From Holosporaceae bacterium (GTDB lineage: Bacteria; Pseudomonadota; Alphaproteobacteria; UBA3830): a stretch of 46,660 nucleotides of DNA. Below the pieces are notes generated by a model, which made no database searches, had not been told where the DNA came from, and worked only from the letters and a program-made list of their open reading frames with translations. The position numbers and the translations under genes are program-made. Shown here piece after piece: positions 28,275 through 37,166 of the stretch. The stretch lies in assembly GCA_031269995.1 (NCBI GenBank), contig JAISYI010000018.1:1-46660 (forward strand), in the 5' to 3' direction. Each line of letters starts with the position of its first letter. Within the stretch, counting starts at the first letter, position 1.

Positions 28275-31200
28275 TCAAAAAATATTTTGGTAGGAAAGAG
28301 CGCCTTTAATGTAGTCGCCGACTGATAACTGTGTTCCTGGAATCGGAGTCTTTGTTAAACCAGAAAGCTGCGCGTCATATTCCCTCCAGGGTAGGGGTAG
28401 CTCATCAGGAAAATAAGGAGCAACATTCTCCATCACAGTTAGTATTGCCAGAACTGGCGTTTCTGTAAGCGATCTTAAAACCGGCGCCGGAGGAAGGAGC
28501 AGAAGCGATTGAATATAAGGATAACTATCATTCATTATTAACCCGATTTTGCTCATTGTGTCCCAGAGGCCGGTTTCCAAAGATCCAAATGCCCCAGGGA
28601 GAGAGAAAAGAGTCTTCAGGGATCTACCAACCGTATCGCGTAATTCAGGCGCCATTGGAGTTGACTGTTCTGCTAAGCGAGATAGGATTACCGAAGTCAC
28701 ACTGCTGAGACTGCTGGGGAAATCATCCTCGCTTCCTTTCGCTCTATTCTGCGAGACAAAAATGTCCGGATTGAATTCAGAGATGCTCCCTAAAATTGCT
28801 ACAAGCTTGTCCATAGAAGAAAGTAAATTCGGAGAGAATATCAATTTATTGACAAATTTTTTCTTTGTGTAGCCAGGGGATCTTTCAAGAAGATCTATAG
28901 CAGTCGGAAAGTTTTCTTTCCATGCCCCCAATATTTGTTGAGTGTCTCTCGCGTCACGTCCCCCCAATATGGCAAGCAAGTTTCTCACAAAAAAATGAGG
29001 ATTTTCAAGCTGTTCTGGCAAAGAGACTTCAGTGGTTCTTGCCCATGCAATAAAGTTCTCCAAAGTCAACGGATCCTGCAGAAGTTTTTGGCTTGCCATA
29101 GTATTAAGTTCTGGCAGATGTGCCCATAAAACCCCTAGATCATCTAGCTTATTAACGTGCGACACAAACGAATCCCAGTTAAATTCGCGGGAGTTAGTAA
29201 GTCCGTGGAGTGCCCCCATCCATGGATGATTTCTTTGTCCAGAATGCAATCCGTTCAGTTGCAAAAAAAGACCGAGAGCCCCTTCATAAGATTCTATATC
29301 GGCGGGTGGCACAGAGAGGGCAGCTAGTACTTCTCGAAGCTGTATTAAATTGGGAACATACTCGCTAAGCAAATTGCCAGTTTTTTCAAAATCCCTCAAA
29401 ATCTCGTCCTGTCTTCTTCTTAGGAGCGAATCTAACTCCTCAGTACCCAGCGGCAACCATATTCCGGAAGAAACCAGAATGTCTCCGATGGTTTTATCTG
29501 GGTATCCTTTAAATGGGGGATAGTTTGCCGGAATGGAATATTTTTGAACAATACTTCTAACTAGAAAGCGCCACGTGCTATGACTTATCAAACTAATATC
29601 GTATGGTTTATTTGACAATAATTGTGCGAAATTGTTCATCCCTTCTGGAGTATTTGGATCCAAATGGAGATAGCCGTGATCGCAGAGGGTTTGGATGATA
29701 ACGGCGGTGGTCCAGGTATAATCTCTGTCGTTGACAGATTTCAGCAAAAAAGATTGGATTTCATCTTCAAAATTCAATCCTAGTGCATCGAAATAAGCGC
29801 CCAGTTGTTCAGCAAATGCGCGGTCCACCAATCTTGCGAGATTATTCCGCAACAGTCCTTGTCCGCCTATCCGGCTTAGCTCACCCGAGAAGGATTCCCC
29901 TAGTATCATCCGGATTGCACTTATATTAGAAATCTGTTCGCTCGTAATTTCTTCAAAACGGTCCAGAAACGATGAAACCAATCTTACAGCAATGGTCTCC
30001 TTAGTTGTTTCCGGGATCACTTTTTGCACGGAACTGCCTAACTCATATTTTGAGAAGAACTCGATGGATTCCGCTATCTCGCTTGAGGAATCTTTAAAAA
30101 GTAATGAAACAAAACGTTCAAAGGCAGCTTTAATTGCATCCTCCGGGATCCATTCCTGTACATGTTCACTCAGTCCATATTTTAAGAAGAAAGCGATACA
30201 TTCCGCTACCTTGGTTGGAGAATTCTTTGAAGCCAACTCAGTAAAAGCTTCCATTATTGTCCCTAAATCTTTGCCGCTGCTGAGAGCATCCGGGAATTTC
30301 CCCAGAAAGTATTCAGCAGGCTGCATCCATCCTTTGCTTACAAGCATAGGAAGAATGTTATCTATCTCTTTGAGTTGAAATCCTGCCTCTCCGGCCGCTG
30401 TCAATAATGGTATTTCCGATGTAGGACTGTAGATACTGCCTGGGAACGGCATCATTCCATGCTTTAACCATCTAATGAGGTGCAGATCCAATAGGTGCAA
30501 CAGTCGATCGTTTAACAACCGTTCTTGTCCTGCCGTCAAGGGGTGGCGGAACTCTGCTCTAATGGGAAACAGCAACCCAGGGTGAAGAAGTAGACGAGCC
30601 TCGCTGGTTATACTTTTTATCTCGGCATCGGCCATAACAGAACCTTTCAGCGCGGCCTGTATAAGATTCTCCAGCACTTCTCTCACTGATGGAGTGGAAA
30701 ACAGTGCTCCACCGCCATACACAGCCCGCGTATAAAGATCTACCTGATCAGAAGATAAACTGAACGCCAGCAGGCCTCCATTTTCTGGATGATCTGCTCC
30801 GAAAAACTGCGCTATTATAGAAAGGATTTCTTGTGAATTCTCTTGAGCAAGCTCAGGCGGCATCCCGAACAGGACAAACGTGTCTATCAGCATTTGTTCT
30901 ATTTTAGGAGCCAAAACGCTATGGGAGTTCAAAAAATACTCTATACTTGAAGAAGTTGAATGAGACCAACGACCAGGTCCCAATGTCAGGACAGGATTAA
31001 CGCAAAGCAGTAATGTACTTTTGTCACCCGCATAGTCTCCCCTCTGAAGTCCTAGTGTTTCGTCGATGGTATACGGTGCTCCCGTTCGCGGATTTATGAA
31101 AGGTATATCCGTTCCTCTCAATCGCCAGATGCCGTCTTGGGTTTCTCCCCTAAAGAAAGCATGCCACGCGGAAAAATATCGGTAAAGCAACAGAAGCGGG

Positions 31201-32246
31201 CCCTCCAATCCATGATACAGTACCACACGGCCTTGTTGGAATTCTGATATTTCGAACTCCAAGAAACGGGCAAGTCTTGTTATATCAGCTTCGGTTACCT
31301 CAATCTCACGGTGTAGCTCATGTTCTTTAACTAAAATATCCATATAACGGCGCAGATTTGCTTCTAGAATAGCACGACTGGTGCCGTGCTCGTAGTCACC
31401 CCTTAGAGTCAACCTGAGATAGGCCTGGGTAGGGCTAAACGGGTGCGGTGTATCTGGCCCTAAGAGCGGCGCCAGCGCCACCACCCTTGGCGTTCTCGTT
31501 CTGCTAAACCGGTAAATAAACGCGCGCGCTGCGGTTTTTGATCCCGGTTGAAAAGGCGGTTCCCCAGGCGCTATAGCATCGGGATCAGGGAATGATATTG
31601 ACTCAAACTCGCCTGAATCCCAAGTACTGAAGGTTTGGGTAAGTGCCAATGGCCGGCCAGCTTCAATGGCTTCAAGCTGTTGTGTTACAGGAAGCTGGTG
31701 GAGCATATTGGTAAAATCTTCCATAAAAATGAGCGGATCTGGACGCCCATGTACCCGGACTTTCAATCTCCCATTATCCAGCTCCGGAGTCCGTAACGCG
31801 GAAAGAATAGTTGAGACAGGAAGCCATAAAAACTCTTCATATTCTCTGGAATGTCCAGTGCTGGCTTCCAGTTTTTTGTTAAGCACCGACTCGGCAACCG
31901 GTGCATCTGTTACAGTGAAATACATCCTGAAACGAGATCCATTTTCAGAATGAAGTTCGTGATAAGGCCAGCGCTTTATGTGTTCTCTAGGAGAATTGAA
32001 AACTCCCATGGACTCTTCTGCTGTTTCACGTTTCGCTACTCGATAAATCCGAATATCCGAAGGATCTGCTTTTCCACCAAAACTGCACCACGTGCCGTCA
32101 TCGTTACGCTTTCCAATCAGCATGCATCTATTTCCAAAGACTGCGACACCAGCAGAGCAAACCTTTATGTCCAGGGAGGGGGGATCCATTGCTATAGATG
32201 CATAGCAGACTCCTACGATGAATGTTACGAACAATTTTTTCTTCAT
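28275..32246 (-). CDS. Exported 1323-residue protein with N-terminal Nudix domain and long helical repeat-like C-terminal region
   Basis: Signal peptide at residues 1-19 (MKKKLFVTFIVGVCYASIA). Residues 25-190 form a Nudix-like domain: AGVAVFGNRCMLIGKR, then a Nudix box from Gly57-Gly58 to KRETAEESMGV (72-82). It retains RE-x-x-EE-x-G but has one extra residue in the spacing before RE and Asp where the first Glu is usual. The remaining 1100 residues are mostly helical with Leu/Pro-rich segments and no family I recognise. It lies 8 bases after hemW on the same strand and ends 2 bases from the stop of the TadG-like gene. Exported Nudix proteins are uncommon; a host-directed effector or periplasmic hydrolase is possible but unproven. 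Confidence 0.75.
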   Translation of the reverse strand: MKKKLFVTFIVGVCYASIAMDPPSLDIKVCSAGVAVFGNRCMLIGKRNDDGTWCSFGGKADPSDIRIYRVAKRETAEESMGVFNSPREHIKRWPYHELHSENGSRFRMYFTVTDAPVAESVLNKKLEASTGHSREYEEFLWLPVSTILSALRTPELDNGRLKVRVHGRPDPLIFMEDFTNMLHQLPVTQQLEAIEAGRPLALTQTFSTWDSGEFESISFPDPDAIAPGEPPFQPGSKTAARAFIYRFSRTRTPRVVALAPLLGPDTPHPFSPTQAYLRLTLRGDYEHGTSRAILEANLRRYMDILVKEHELHREIEVTEADITRLARFLEFEISEFQQGRVVLYHGLEGPLLLLYRYFSAWHAFFRGETQDGIWRLRGTDIPFINPRTGAPYTIDETLGLQRGDYAGDKSTLLLCVNPVLTLGPGRWSHSTSSSIEYFLNSHSVLAPKIEQMLIDTFVLFGMPPELAQENSQEILSIIAQFFGADHPENGGLLAFSLSSDQVDLYTRAVYGGGALFSTPSVREVLENLIQAALKGSVMADAEIKSITSEARLLLHPGLLFPIRAEFRHPLTAGQERLLNDRLLHLLDLHLIRWLKHGMMPFPGSIYSPTSEIPLLTAAGEAGFQLKEIDNILPMLVSKGWMQPAEYFLGKFPDALSSGKDLGTIMEAFTELASKNSPTKVAECIAFFLKYGLSEHVQEWIPEDAIKAAFERFVSLLFKDSSSEIAESIEFFSKYELGSSVQKVIPETTKETIAVRLVSSFLDRFEEITSEQISNISAIRMILGESFSGELSRIGGQGLLRNNLARLVDRAFAEQLGAYFDALGLNFEDEIQSFLLKSVNDRDYTWTTAVIIQTLCDHGYLHLDPNTPEGMNNFAQLLSNKPYDISLISHSTWRFLVRSIVQKYSIPANYPPFKGYPDKTIGDILVSSGIWLPLGTEELDSLLRRRQDEILRDFEKTGNLLSEYVPNLIQLREVLAALSVPPADIESYEGALGLFLQLNGLHSGQRNHPWMGALHGLTNSREFNWDSFVSHVNKLDDLGVLWAHLPELNTMASQKLLQDPLTLENFIAWARTTEVSLPEQLENPHFFVRNLLAILGGRDARDTQQILGAWKENFPTAIDLLERSPGYTKKKFVNKLIFSPNLLSSMDKLVAILGSISEFNPDIFVSQNRAKGSEDDFPSSLSSVTSVILSRLAEQSTPMAPELRDTVGRSLKTLFSLPGAFGSLETGLWDTMSKIGLIMNDSYPYIQSLLLLPPAPVLRSLTETPVLAILTVMENVAPYFPDELPLPWREYDAQLSGLTKTPIPGTQLSVGDYIKGALSYQNIF

Positions 32247-32254
32247 TTCTCAAC

Positions 32255-33463
32255 TCACATTTTTTTCAGAAATACTACAGTGCCGGACGCTTTGGCAAGA
32301 TTATTCAATAGAAATTCTGCGACAGAGTCAATTTTCATCAAACCGTCATCTGTGAGTCTGATGGTTGGATTTACATCATGGATTGCATTGGTGATGAGTC
32401 GTTGGGCAAGCAGAAAATCGAGTTGTTTCCTGGAAATAATAGCATCGACAGTTTTGCGAGAACTTTTTCTGCGTAGATCAGCCAGGGGAATCCCTGCTGC
32501 CAGACGAAGGCCGACGATGATCGCCTCCGCCAGCTTTTCCTCTTTACTAAGAGTCTTGACGTAGGTAAACGTATCGTTGCCAACAGATTTTTCCCAAAGG
32601 AAGGGATTCGCGATTTTTATCATCTCCTGTTTCCTGCCTCCCAGGGAAACGCGACTATGGGCCCCCGGTCCGACTCCAAGATAGTCATCATACTTCCAGT
32701 AGCTGAGATTGTGCCTTGACTCGAATCCTGGGATCGCATAATTGGAAATTTCATAGCGTTGAATATCGTGGTTTAATAAAATTTCCCTGATAACAGTAAA
32801 GGATTCTATTATCGTTTTCTCAGCTGCATGTCGTATATCTCCGGCTAAAAGGCGGAGATGAAAAGGCGTACCTTCCTCAAACGTCAGCTGGTAGCAGGAA
32901 ATGTGTTTGCATTCGAAACCTATCGCGCGAAGAAGATCTTTTTCCAGATTTTTCGCATTTTGGTATCCATAAATGAGGTCAAAGCTGAAATTTTCAAAGA
33001 TTTCTGCGACAATCTCTGCCCCAATCATTGCCTGCTTTCCATCGTATATTCGTCCTAAAAAATGTAAATTTTTATCAGAAAAACTCTGTACTCCCAGGGA
33101 TATTCTATTTATTCCAGCATCTCGAAAATTTTTCATTCTATTTATATCGAAAGTTGCCGGGTTGGCCTCCATGGTTATTTCGACATCGTCTTTCATGTGG
33201 CAAAGGCTGTGGATGCAGTTCAGCATCTCCCCGATGGCTTTCGGATGCATCAACGACGGCGTGCCTCCACCGAAAAATACGCTGCGTACAATCCTGGGCC
33301 CAATTTTGGATAGGCTTTGTCTCAGATCATTCTGTAGGCCGCTTTCGAATCGAGTATAAAGTTCCTCATCGTTTTGTTTAATACTCAAAAAATTGCAATA
33401 GGGACATTTAGATAGACAAAAAGGCCAATGAATATATACGGCAATCTCTTCTAACTGTCTCAA
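32255..33463 (-). CDS. hemW: HemW-type radical SAM heme chaperone
   Basis: Radical SAM protein of the HemW/HemN-like family. The 4Fe-4S motif is C-x3-C-x2-C in PFCLSKCPYCNF, preceded by VYIHW; FFGGGTPSLM, ITMEANPATFD, GINRISLGVQSF and the HemN C-terminal domain follow. HemW delivers heme to respiratory enzymes; older annotations call it oxygen-independent coproporphyrinogen oxidase. The frame opens back to an ATG at 33535, inside rph. I place the start at the TTG at 33463 (MRQLEEIAVYIHW), 13 bases after the rph stop, because family members begin 10-15 residues before YIH. This gives 402 residues. Confidence 0.9.
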   Translation of the reverse strand: MRQLEEIAVYIHWPFCLSKCPYCNFLSIKQNDEELYTRFESGLQNDLRQSLSKIGPRIVRSVFFGGGTPSLMHPKAIGEMLNCIHSLCHMKDDVEITMEANPATFDINRMKNFRDAGINRISLGVQSFSDKNLHFLGRIYDGKQAMIGAEIVAEIFENFSFDLIYGYQNAKNLEKDLLRAIGFECKHISCYQLTFEEGTPFHLRLLAGDIRHAAEKTIIESFTVIREILLNHDIQRYEISNYAIPGFESRHNLSYWKYDDYLGVGPGAHSRVSLGGRKQEMIKIANPFLWEKSVGNDTFTYVKTLSKEEKLAEAIIVGLRLAAGIPLADLRRKSSRKTVDAIISRKQLDFLLAQRLITNAIHDVNPTIRLTDDGLMKIDSVAEFLLNNLAKASGTVVFLKKM

Positions 33464-33476
33464 CGGGAGATTTTTT

Positions 33477-34184
33477 TTACTGTAATAAAATATCCTTCTG
33501 CAATTTGAATATTTGTTGAACTCCACGGCGGGCACAGCAAATCATTTCTGCCAGTTGATCATCCGTAAATACCCCTTTTTCGCCAGTCGCCTGTACTTCC
33601 ACCAGCTCTCCGGTATCTACCATGACAAAATTGGCGTCTACCTGCGCCTGAGAATCTTCCATGTAATCCAGATCGATGACAACCCTGTCGTTAATTATCC
33701 CGCAGGATATGGCTCCCACGAGATGTTTGAATGGATTGTGCTTAAACTGCATTTTCCTAATGGCCAATCCGACTGCAACGCAGGCTCCACAGATGGATGC
33801 TGTTCTTGTTCCTCCATCGGCTTGAATGACATCACAATCCACCTTTAGCTGCCTTTCTCCGAATGTAGCCAAGTCTAGAGATGCGCGCAGAGACCGCCCT
33901 ATTAATCGCTGTATTTCCTGCGTCCTACCGGATTGTTTTCCCCTAACCGCCTCTCGATCGCTTCTCGTTTGCGTAGCCCGGGGTAGAAGGGAATACTCAG
34001 CGCTGATCCACCCATATCCGGATCCTTTCAGAAAGGCAGGGATTTTATCCTCTATCGTTGCTGCACACAGAATCTTAGTCTTACCGAAAGAAATCATGCA
34101 ACTTCCCTCTGCGTATGCCAGATAGTTTGGAATGATTTTAATCTCCCTTGTTTCGTCTGCTTTTCTCCCAGAGGCCCTAACCAT
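33477..34184 (-). CDS. rph: Ribonuclease PH
   Basis: Phosphorolytic 3'-5' exoribonuclease that trims tRNA 3' ends. Typical segments: GRKADETREIKI at the start, EGSCMISFGKTKILCAATIE, RATQTRSDRE, GRTQEIQRLIGRSLRA, DCDVIQADGGTRTASI and the ATGEKGVFT C-terminal motif. A GTG at 34205 is in frame, but the ATG at 34184 follows GGGGGA and gives MVRASGR, the family start, and 235 residues (usual about 238). First gene of rph-hemW-Nudix on the minus strand; its leader contains the paired region at 34229-34476. Confidence 0.95.
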   Translation of the reverse strand: MVRASGRKADETREIKIIPNYLAYAEGSCMISFGKTKILCAATIEDKIPAFLKGSGYGWISAEYSLLPRATQTRSDREAVRGKQSGRTQEIQRLIGRSLRASLDLATFGERQLKVDCDVIQADGGTRTASICGACVAVGLAIRKMQFKHNPFKHLVGAISCGIINDRVVIDLDYMEDSQAQVDANFVMVDTGELVEVQATGEKGVFTDDQLAEMICCARRGVQQIFKLQKDILLQ

Positions 34185-34228
34185 ATTTCCCCCATCATTT
34201 GTCACCGGAAGCCTATCCGATAGCTGCC

Positions 34229-34476
34229 GCTAAATCCAGTAGCGCTTTGAGTAGAAACGGCACAACATCTATCTAAGCTACATCTGGGGGAGTGTATCTA
34301 CCTGTAAACGACAGGGCATACCGGGGAGTGAACGCAGGGCCCAAGACATCTAAGTACCCTAAAGCACCATAGAACATCTCACTCGCCCTAGGACACGTTC
34401 TAGGTAATTTATCAGTAGGCAACGAATGTCGAGTGCAGGAGGGACGCGACAAGAAAGTCCGACTTCTGGATTTAGC
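34229..34476. ncRNA. Candidate structured RNA between rph and dnaN
   Basis: No supported gene occupies 34206-34648; a 106-codon minus-strand frame at 34273-34593 resembles nothing and is probably fortuitous. The segment is closed by an 11-base perfect inverted repeat, GCTAAATCCAG (34229-34239) with CTGGATTTAGC (34466-34476). Inside are a long stem CACTC (34380) and GACACGTT (34392) pairing with AACG-AA-TGTCGAGTG (34421-34435), hairpin CCTGT-AAACG-ACAGG (34301-34315), and GGAC/GTCC (34442/34457). On the minus strand TTTCAA-17-TATTAG (34497-34525) would start transcription just before it, making it the rph leader. On the plus strand it would be upstream of dnaN. It does not match SRP, RNase P or tmRNA, all found elsewhere here. 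Orientation and identity unknown. Confidence 0.45.
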
Positions 34477-34500
34477 ATTTACCAAATTGCTATTAACTAA

Positions 34501-34606
34501 TACATCCGGAGCTCGGCACTTGAAAGAGGGCAAATTCAGCATGTATAATGACGTAAGCTGAGGTTTTCTAGAGTTTCCGGTGAAGGGTTGCATTTATCCG
34601 GATGTA
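34501..34606. repeat. 10-bp perfect inverted repeat TACATCCGGA/TCCGGATGTA upstream of dnaN
   Basis: TACATCCGGA (34501-34510) and its exact complement (34597-34606) flank 86 bases directly upstream of the dnaN start and overlap the candidate minus-strand rph promoter. They could close an RNA hairpin in a dnaN leader or be paired operator half-sites. Seen directly; function unknown. Confidence 0.5.
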
Positions 34607-34648
34607 TTTATAGCCGATGTGGTACTTTAAGGTATAGGAGAGTCACGC

Positions 34649-35749
34649 TTGAGAGCAAGGGTTACTAAAAAAGATCTTTTGCCGCCAATTATGCGTGTAG
34701 TAAGCGTGGCGGATAAGAAGTCTGTCGTTCCCATACTTTCGCATGTGTTGTTGGATTTCCATGAAACAGGATTGAGGATAAAGGCAACTGATCTGGATCA
34801 TTCCATCATGGAGGATATTCCTGCGGAGGTTGATACACTAGGCGCCGTGGCGGTGCCTGCGTCAATTCTGAGCGATGTTGTGAGGAAAACTTCCGATGAC
34901 GCATCGTTGGATTTTTTTCTCGCAGACAAAGGAAGTAAGCTAGTTGTTGCCACGGGGAAGGCGAAGTTCGAGTTATCTACGCTAGATTCGGCTGAGTTTC
35001 CCGCTATCACCACTCTGAAAGGGACTTTCTGCTTTAACCTAAAGTCAGCAGCTTTCAACAAGCTGATTAGCCGGACAAAATTCTCTATTTCTCCTGAGGA
35101 AAATCGACACAATCTTAATGGAATGTTTTTACATAAGGAGGATGACAGGCTGAAGGCGGCGTCCACCGACGGTCACCGACTGTCTATCTCCGAGATTGAG
35201 ATGAGCGAGAAAGAGAGTATCCAGGGAATAATAATCTCAAAGAAGGCTGTGTCCGAGGTAAAGAAGCTGCTGGATATCCAGGAGGATATCTCGGTGACAT
35301 TTAACGCGAACCAGATCCAATTTGCTGTTGGAAGCGTGGTCTTTATCTCGAAGTTGATTGACGGGAATTTTCCGGACTATAAGCGTGTAATTCCGGAGAT
35401 GACAAATGAGTATTTTATCGTAAAAAGGGCGGATTTTCTGGAGATAGTAGACAGAGTTTCCGTGATATCCGACGAAAAGGTTCGGTCAGTGAAGCTTGAA
35501 CTGACCAAAAATAATCTAGCCTGCTACGTGGCCAACAGTAAAGTCGGAAGTGGACGAGATGAGGTGGAGGTCATATACTCTGGGCAAGGCTGGCACGCAG
35601 GATTTAACGCTAGCTATTTGCTAGACGTTGCACAAATTGTGCAGGGGGAATCCCTGAAAGTGTATGTGAAGGAGCCACTAGCTCCAATATTGATTGTGGA
35701 TGAATCCGAGCCGGAATCTTTGTTCGTTGTTATGCCGATGAGAATCTAG
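34649..35749 (+). CDS. dnaN: DNA polymerase III sliding clamp (beta)
   Basis: Ring-shaped processivity clamp, 366 residues, three topologically similar domains. Recognisable are SHVLLDFHETGLRIKATDLD, LNGMFLHKEDDRLKAASTDGHRLS, ISKLIDGNFPDYKRVIP, and the C-terminal LAPILIVDESEPESLFVVMPMRI, the MPM-R-hydrophobic ending. TTG start with TAGGAG six to eight bases upstream. recF follows after 15 bases. dnaA is not in the window. Confidence 0.98.
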   Translation: MRARVTKKDLLPPIMRVVSVADKKSVVPILSHVLLDFHETGLRIKATDLDHSIMEDIPAEVDTLGAVAVPASILSDVVRKTSDDASLDFFLADKGSKLVVATGKAKFELSTLDSAEFPAITTLKGTFCFNLKSAAFNKLISRTKFSISPEENRHNLNGMFLHKEDDRLKAASTDGHRLSISEIEMSEKESIQGIIISKKAVSEVKKLLDIQEDISVTFNANQIQFAVGSVVFISKLIDGNFPDYKRVIPEMTNEYFIVKRADFLEIVDRVSVISDEKVRSVKLELTKNNLACYVANSKVGSGRDEVEVIYSGQGWHAGFNASYLLDVAQIVQGESLKVYVKEPLAPILIVDESEPESLFVVMPMRI

Positions 35750-35764
35750 GAGTGTGGATTTCTT

Positions 35765-36871
35765 TTGGCGGCTGGTGTTATCCAATTAAATTGCAAGAAT
35801 TTTCGATCCTACGGACGGTTGGCGTTGGATTTTTCGTCCAAATTTGTCATTTTCTGTGGAGATAATGGAGCCGGAAAGACGAATATATTGGAAGCAATTT
35901 CGCTGTTCTCTCCAAGCAAAGGGCTAAGAAAGGCACCAATCCATGATCTGAATTTAGCTCAATCTATTCCTCTTTCCTGGAATGTAGAGTTGGTTATAGA
36001 AAAGGAGGGCTGTAGGACTTTTTTGTCAACATGTACAGGAAATGGGAGTAGAGTGGCAAAAATAGACAGTGCAACTATAGACTCTCTTGGGAAATTTGAA
36101 GAGCTTCTTTGGATTTTATGGGTAATTCCTAGCATGAATAATATCTTTATTGGTCCTGCAGCTGATCGACGAGGCTTCTTTGATCATATGGTTATCGGAT
36201 ACAATAGACGGCATAGATCTGACTTAAAAACCTTGGCCAAATTGCAAAAGGAACGTCTACATGTTATTTCTTATAGGAAAGATGAGGCCTGGCTAAATAT
36301 CCTCGAGAAAAAAATCACTGAAGAAAATATAAAAATCACCAAAACGCGGTTGGAATTCATAAAGGCGCTCGAAAAGACATTTGAAAATCACCCATCTGAT
36401 TTCCTTAGGCCGCAAATCGGCATTTCTGGAACCGTTGAGGATTTCTTCCGTCACTATGATGAGGAAACGGCCGTTTTGAAGATTTTATCCGCCTTAAAAG
36501 CAGATAGATTTGTTGACTCGGAAAAACAAACCACATCTATCGGATGTCAGAAGACTATCTGGACGGCGGAGCATCCCAGAAGGTCATTTTCTGCCGAGAA
36601 ATGCTCTACCGGGGAACAAAAAGCTTTTTTGATCTCACTAATTCTCGCAAGTTTGAGAATCTCCCGCAATACTCGTTCGGGGATTCCTGTATTGCTTCTG
36701 GATGATCTTATGCAACATTTAGATAGAAAACGACGGAAGTATTTGGTTGAAGAGCTTGTATCTATGGAGGTTCAAACATTTCTTACAGGAACCGAACTCA
36801 GCCTATTCGAAGATCTGCGCTGCTCTGCGCAGGTTTATAAAGTGGACAGATCCATCTGTCTTCTATCCTAA
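35765..36871 (+). CDS. recF: RecF recombination/gap-repair ATPase
   Basis: SMC-like ATPase that acts with RecO and RecR to load RecA at single-strand gaps. Walker A is GDNGAGKTN (about residue 31), the ABC signature is STGEQKAFLISLILA (about 280), and Walker B with D-loop is LLLDDLMQHLD (about 315). 368 residues, normal. The TTG start sits 15 bases after dnaN; AGGAG lies at the end of dnaN, a slightly long spacing. Standard dnaN-recF pair. Confidence 0.96.
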   Translation: MAAGVIQLNCKNFRSYGRLALDFSSKFVIFCGDNGAGKTNILEAISLFSPSKGLRKAPIHDLNLAQSIPLSWNVELVIEKEGCRTFLSTCTGNGSRVAKIDSATIDSLGKFEELLWILWVIPSMNNIFIGPAADRRGFFDHMVIGYNRRHRSDLKTLAKLQKERLHVISYRKDEAWLNILEKKITEENIKITKTRLEFIKALEKTFENHPSDFLRPQIGISGTVEDFFRHYDEETAVLKILSALKADRFVDSEKQTTSIGCQKTIWTAEHPRRSFSAEKCSTGEQKAFLISLILASLRISRNTRSGIPVLLLDDLMQHLDRKRRKYLVEELVSMEVQTFLTGTELSLFEDLRCSAQVYKVDRSICLLS

Positions 36872-37166
36872 TTACAAACCCTGATTATTTAACTCCCCTA
36901 CTGTCTCCGTCTGGGTTTTTCTGTTTTCCCAAATGTGCCGTCTGATGACTATCCCCGGCCGCACTCATCGAGGTCAACACGGCACGCCTTCATATTTACT
37001 TCAAAAATAATTGCCCTTAGATCTCGGTAATAACCCAAGGAGCTGTTCTGTTTTCCCGCATTCCCGAGCAAGTAAGTCTACCTCTTTCCGCACTTCGCAG
37101 CCTATCTCTTTGCACAGCGCCGGGCCTCCGAGCGTCTTGGGCGGTCATGTTTCTTGTTGCGCTTAC
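36872..37166. other. Gene-free, base-paired region between convergent recF and pal
   Basis: No convincing gene. The 12-base direct repeat TTCTGTTTTCCC occurs at 36919-36930 and 37046-37057. GTGCCGT (36935-36941) pairs with ACGGCAC (36979-36985), enclosing GATGA/TCATC (36944/36965). GAGCAAGTAAGT (37066-37077) pairs with GCTTACTTACTC (37161-37172) with one mismatch and one G-U; its right arm spans the pal stop codon. This could be a structured 3' UTR or small RNA reading from pal on the minus strand, or a bidirectional termination region. No clear hairpin-plus-T-run terminator is visible. Confidence 0.4.

Noticed and set aside
34273-34593. 106-codon minus-strand frame in the rph/dnaN spacer
   Set aside because: No ribosome-binding site or recognisable family, and the strong long-range base pairing explains the region better as RNA or leader.
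34206-34648. rRNA fragment: short stretches such as ACATCTAAGTACC and GGGGAGTGAA resemble 23S rRNA
   Set aside because: The matches are about 10-13 bases and the flanks do not continue the 23S sequence; treated as coincidence.
34206-34648. oriC next to dnaN
   Set aside because: No TTATCCACA-type DnaA box cluster and no dnaA gene; dnaN-recF alone is not evidence of an origin.
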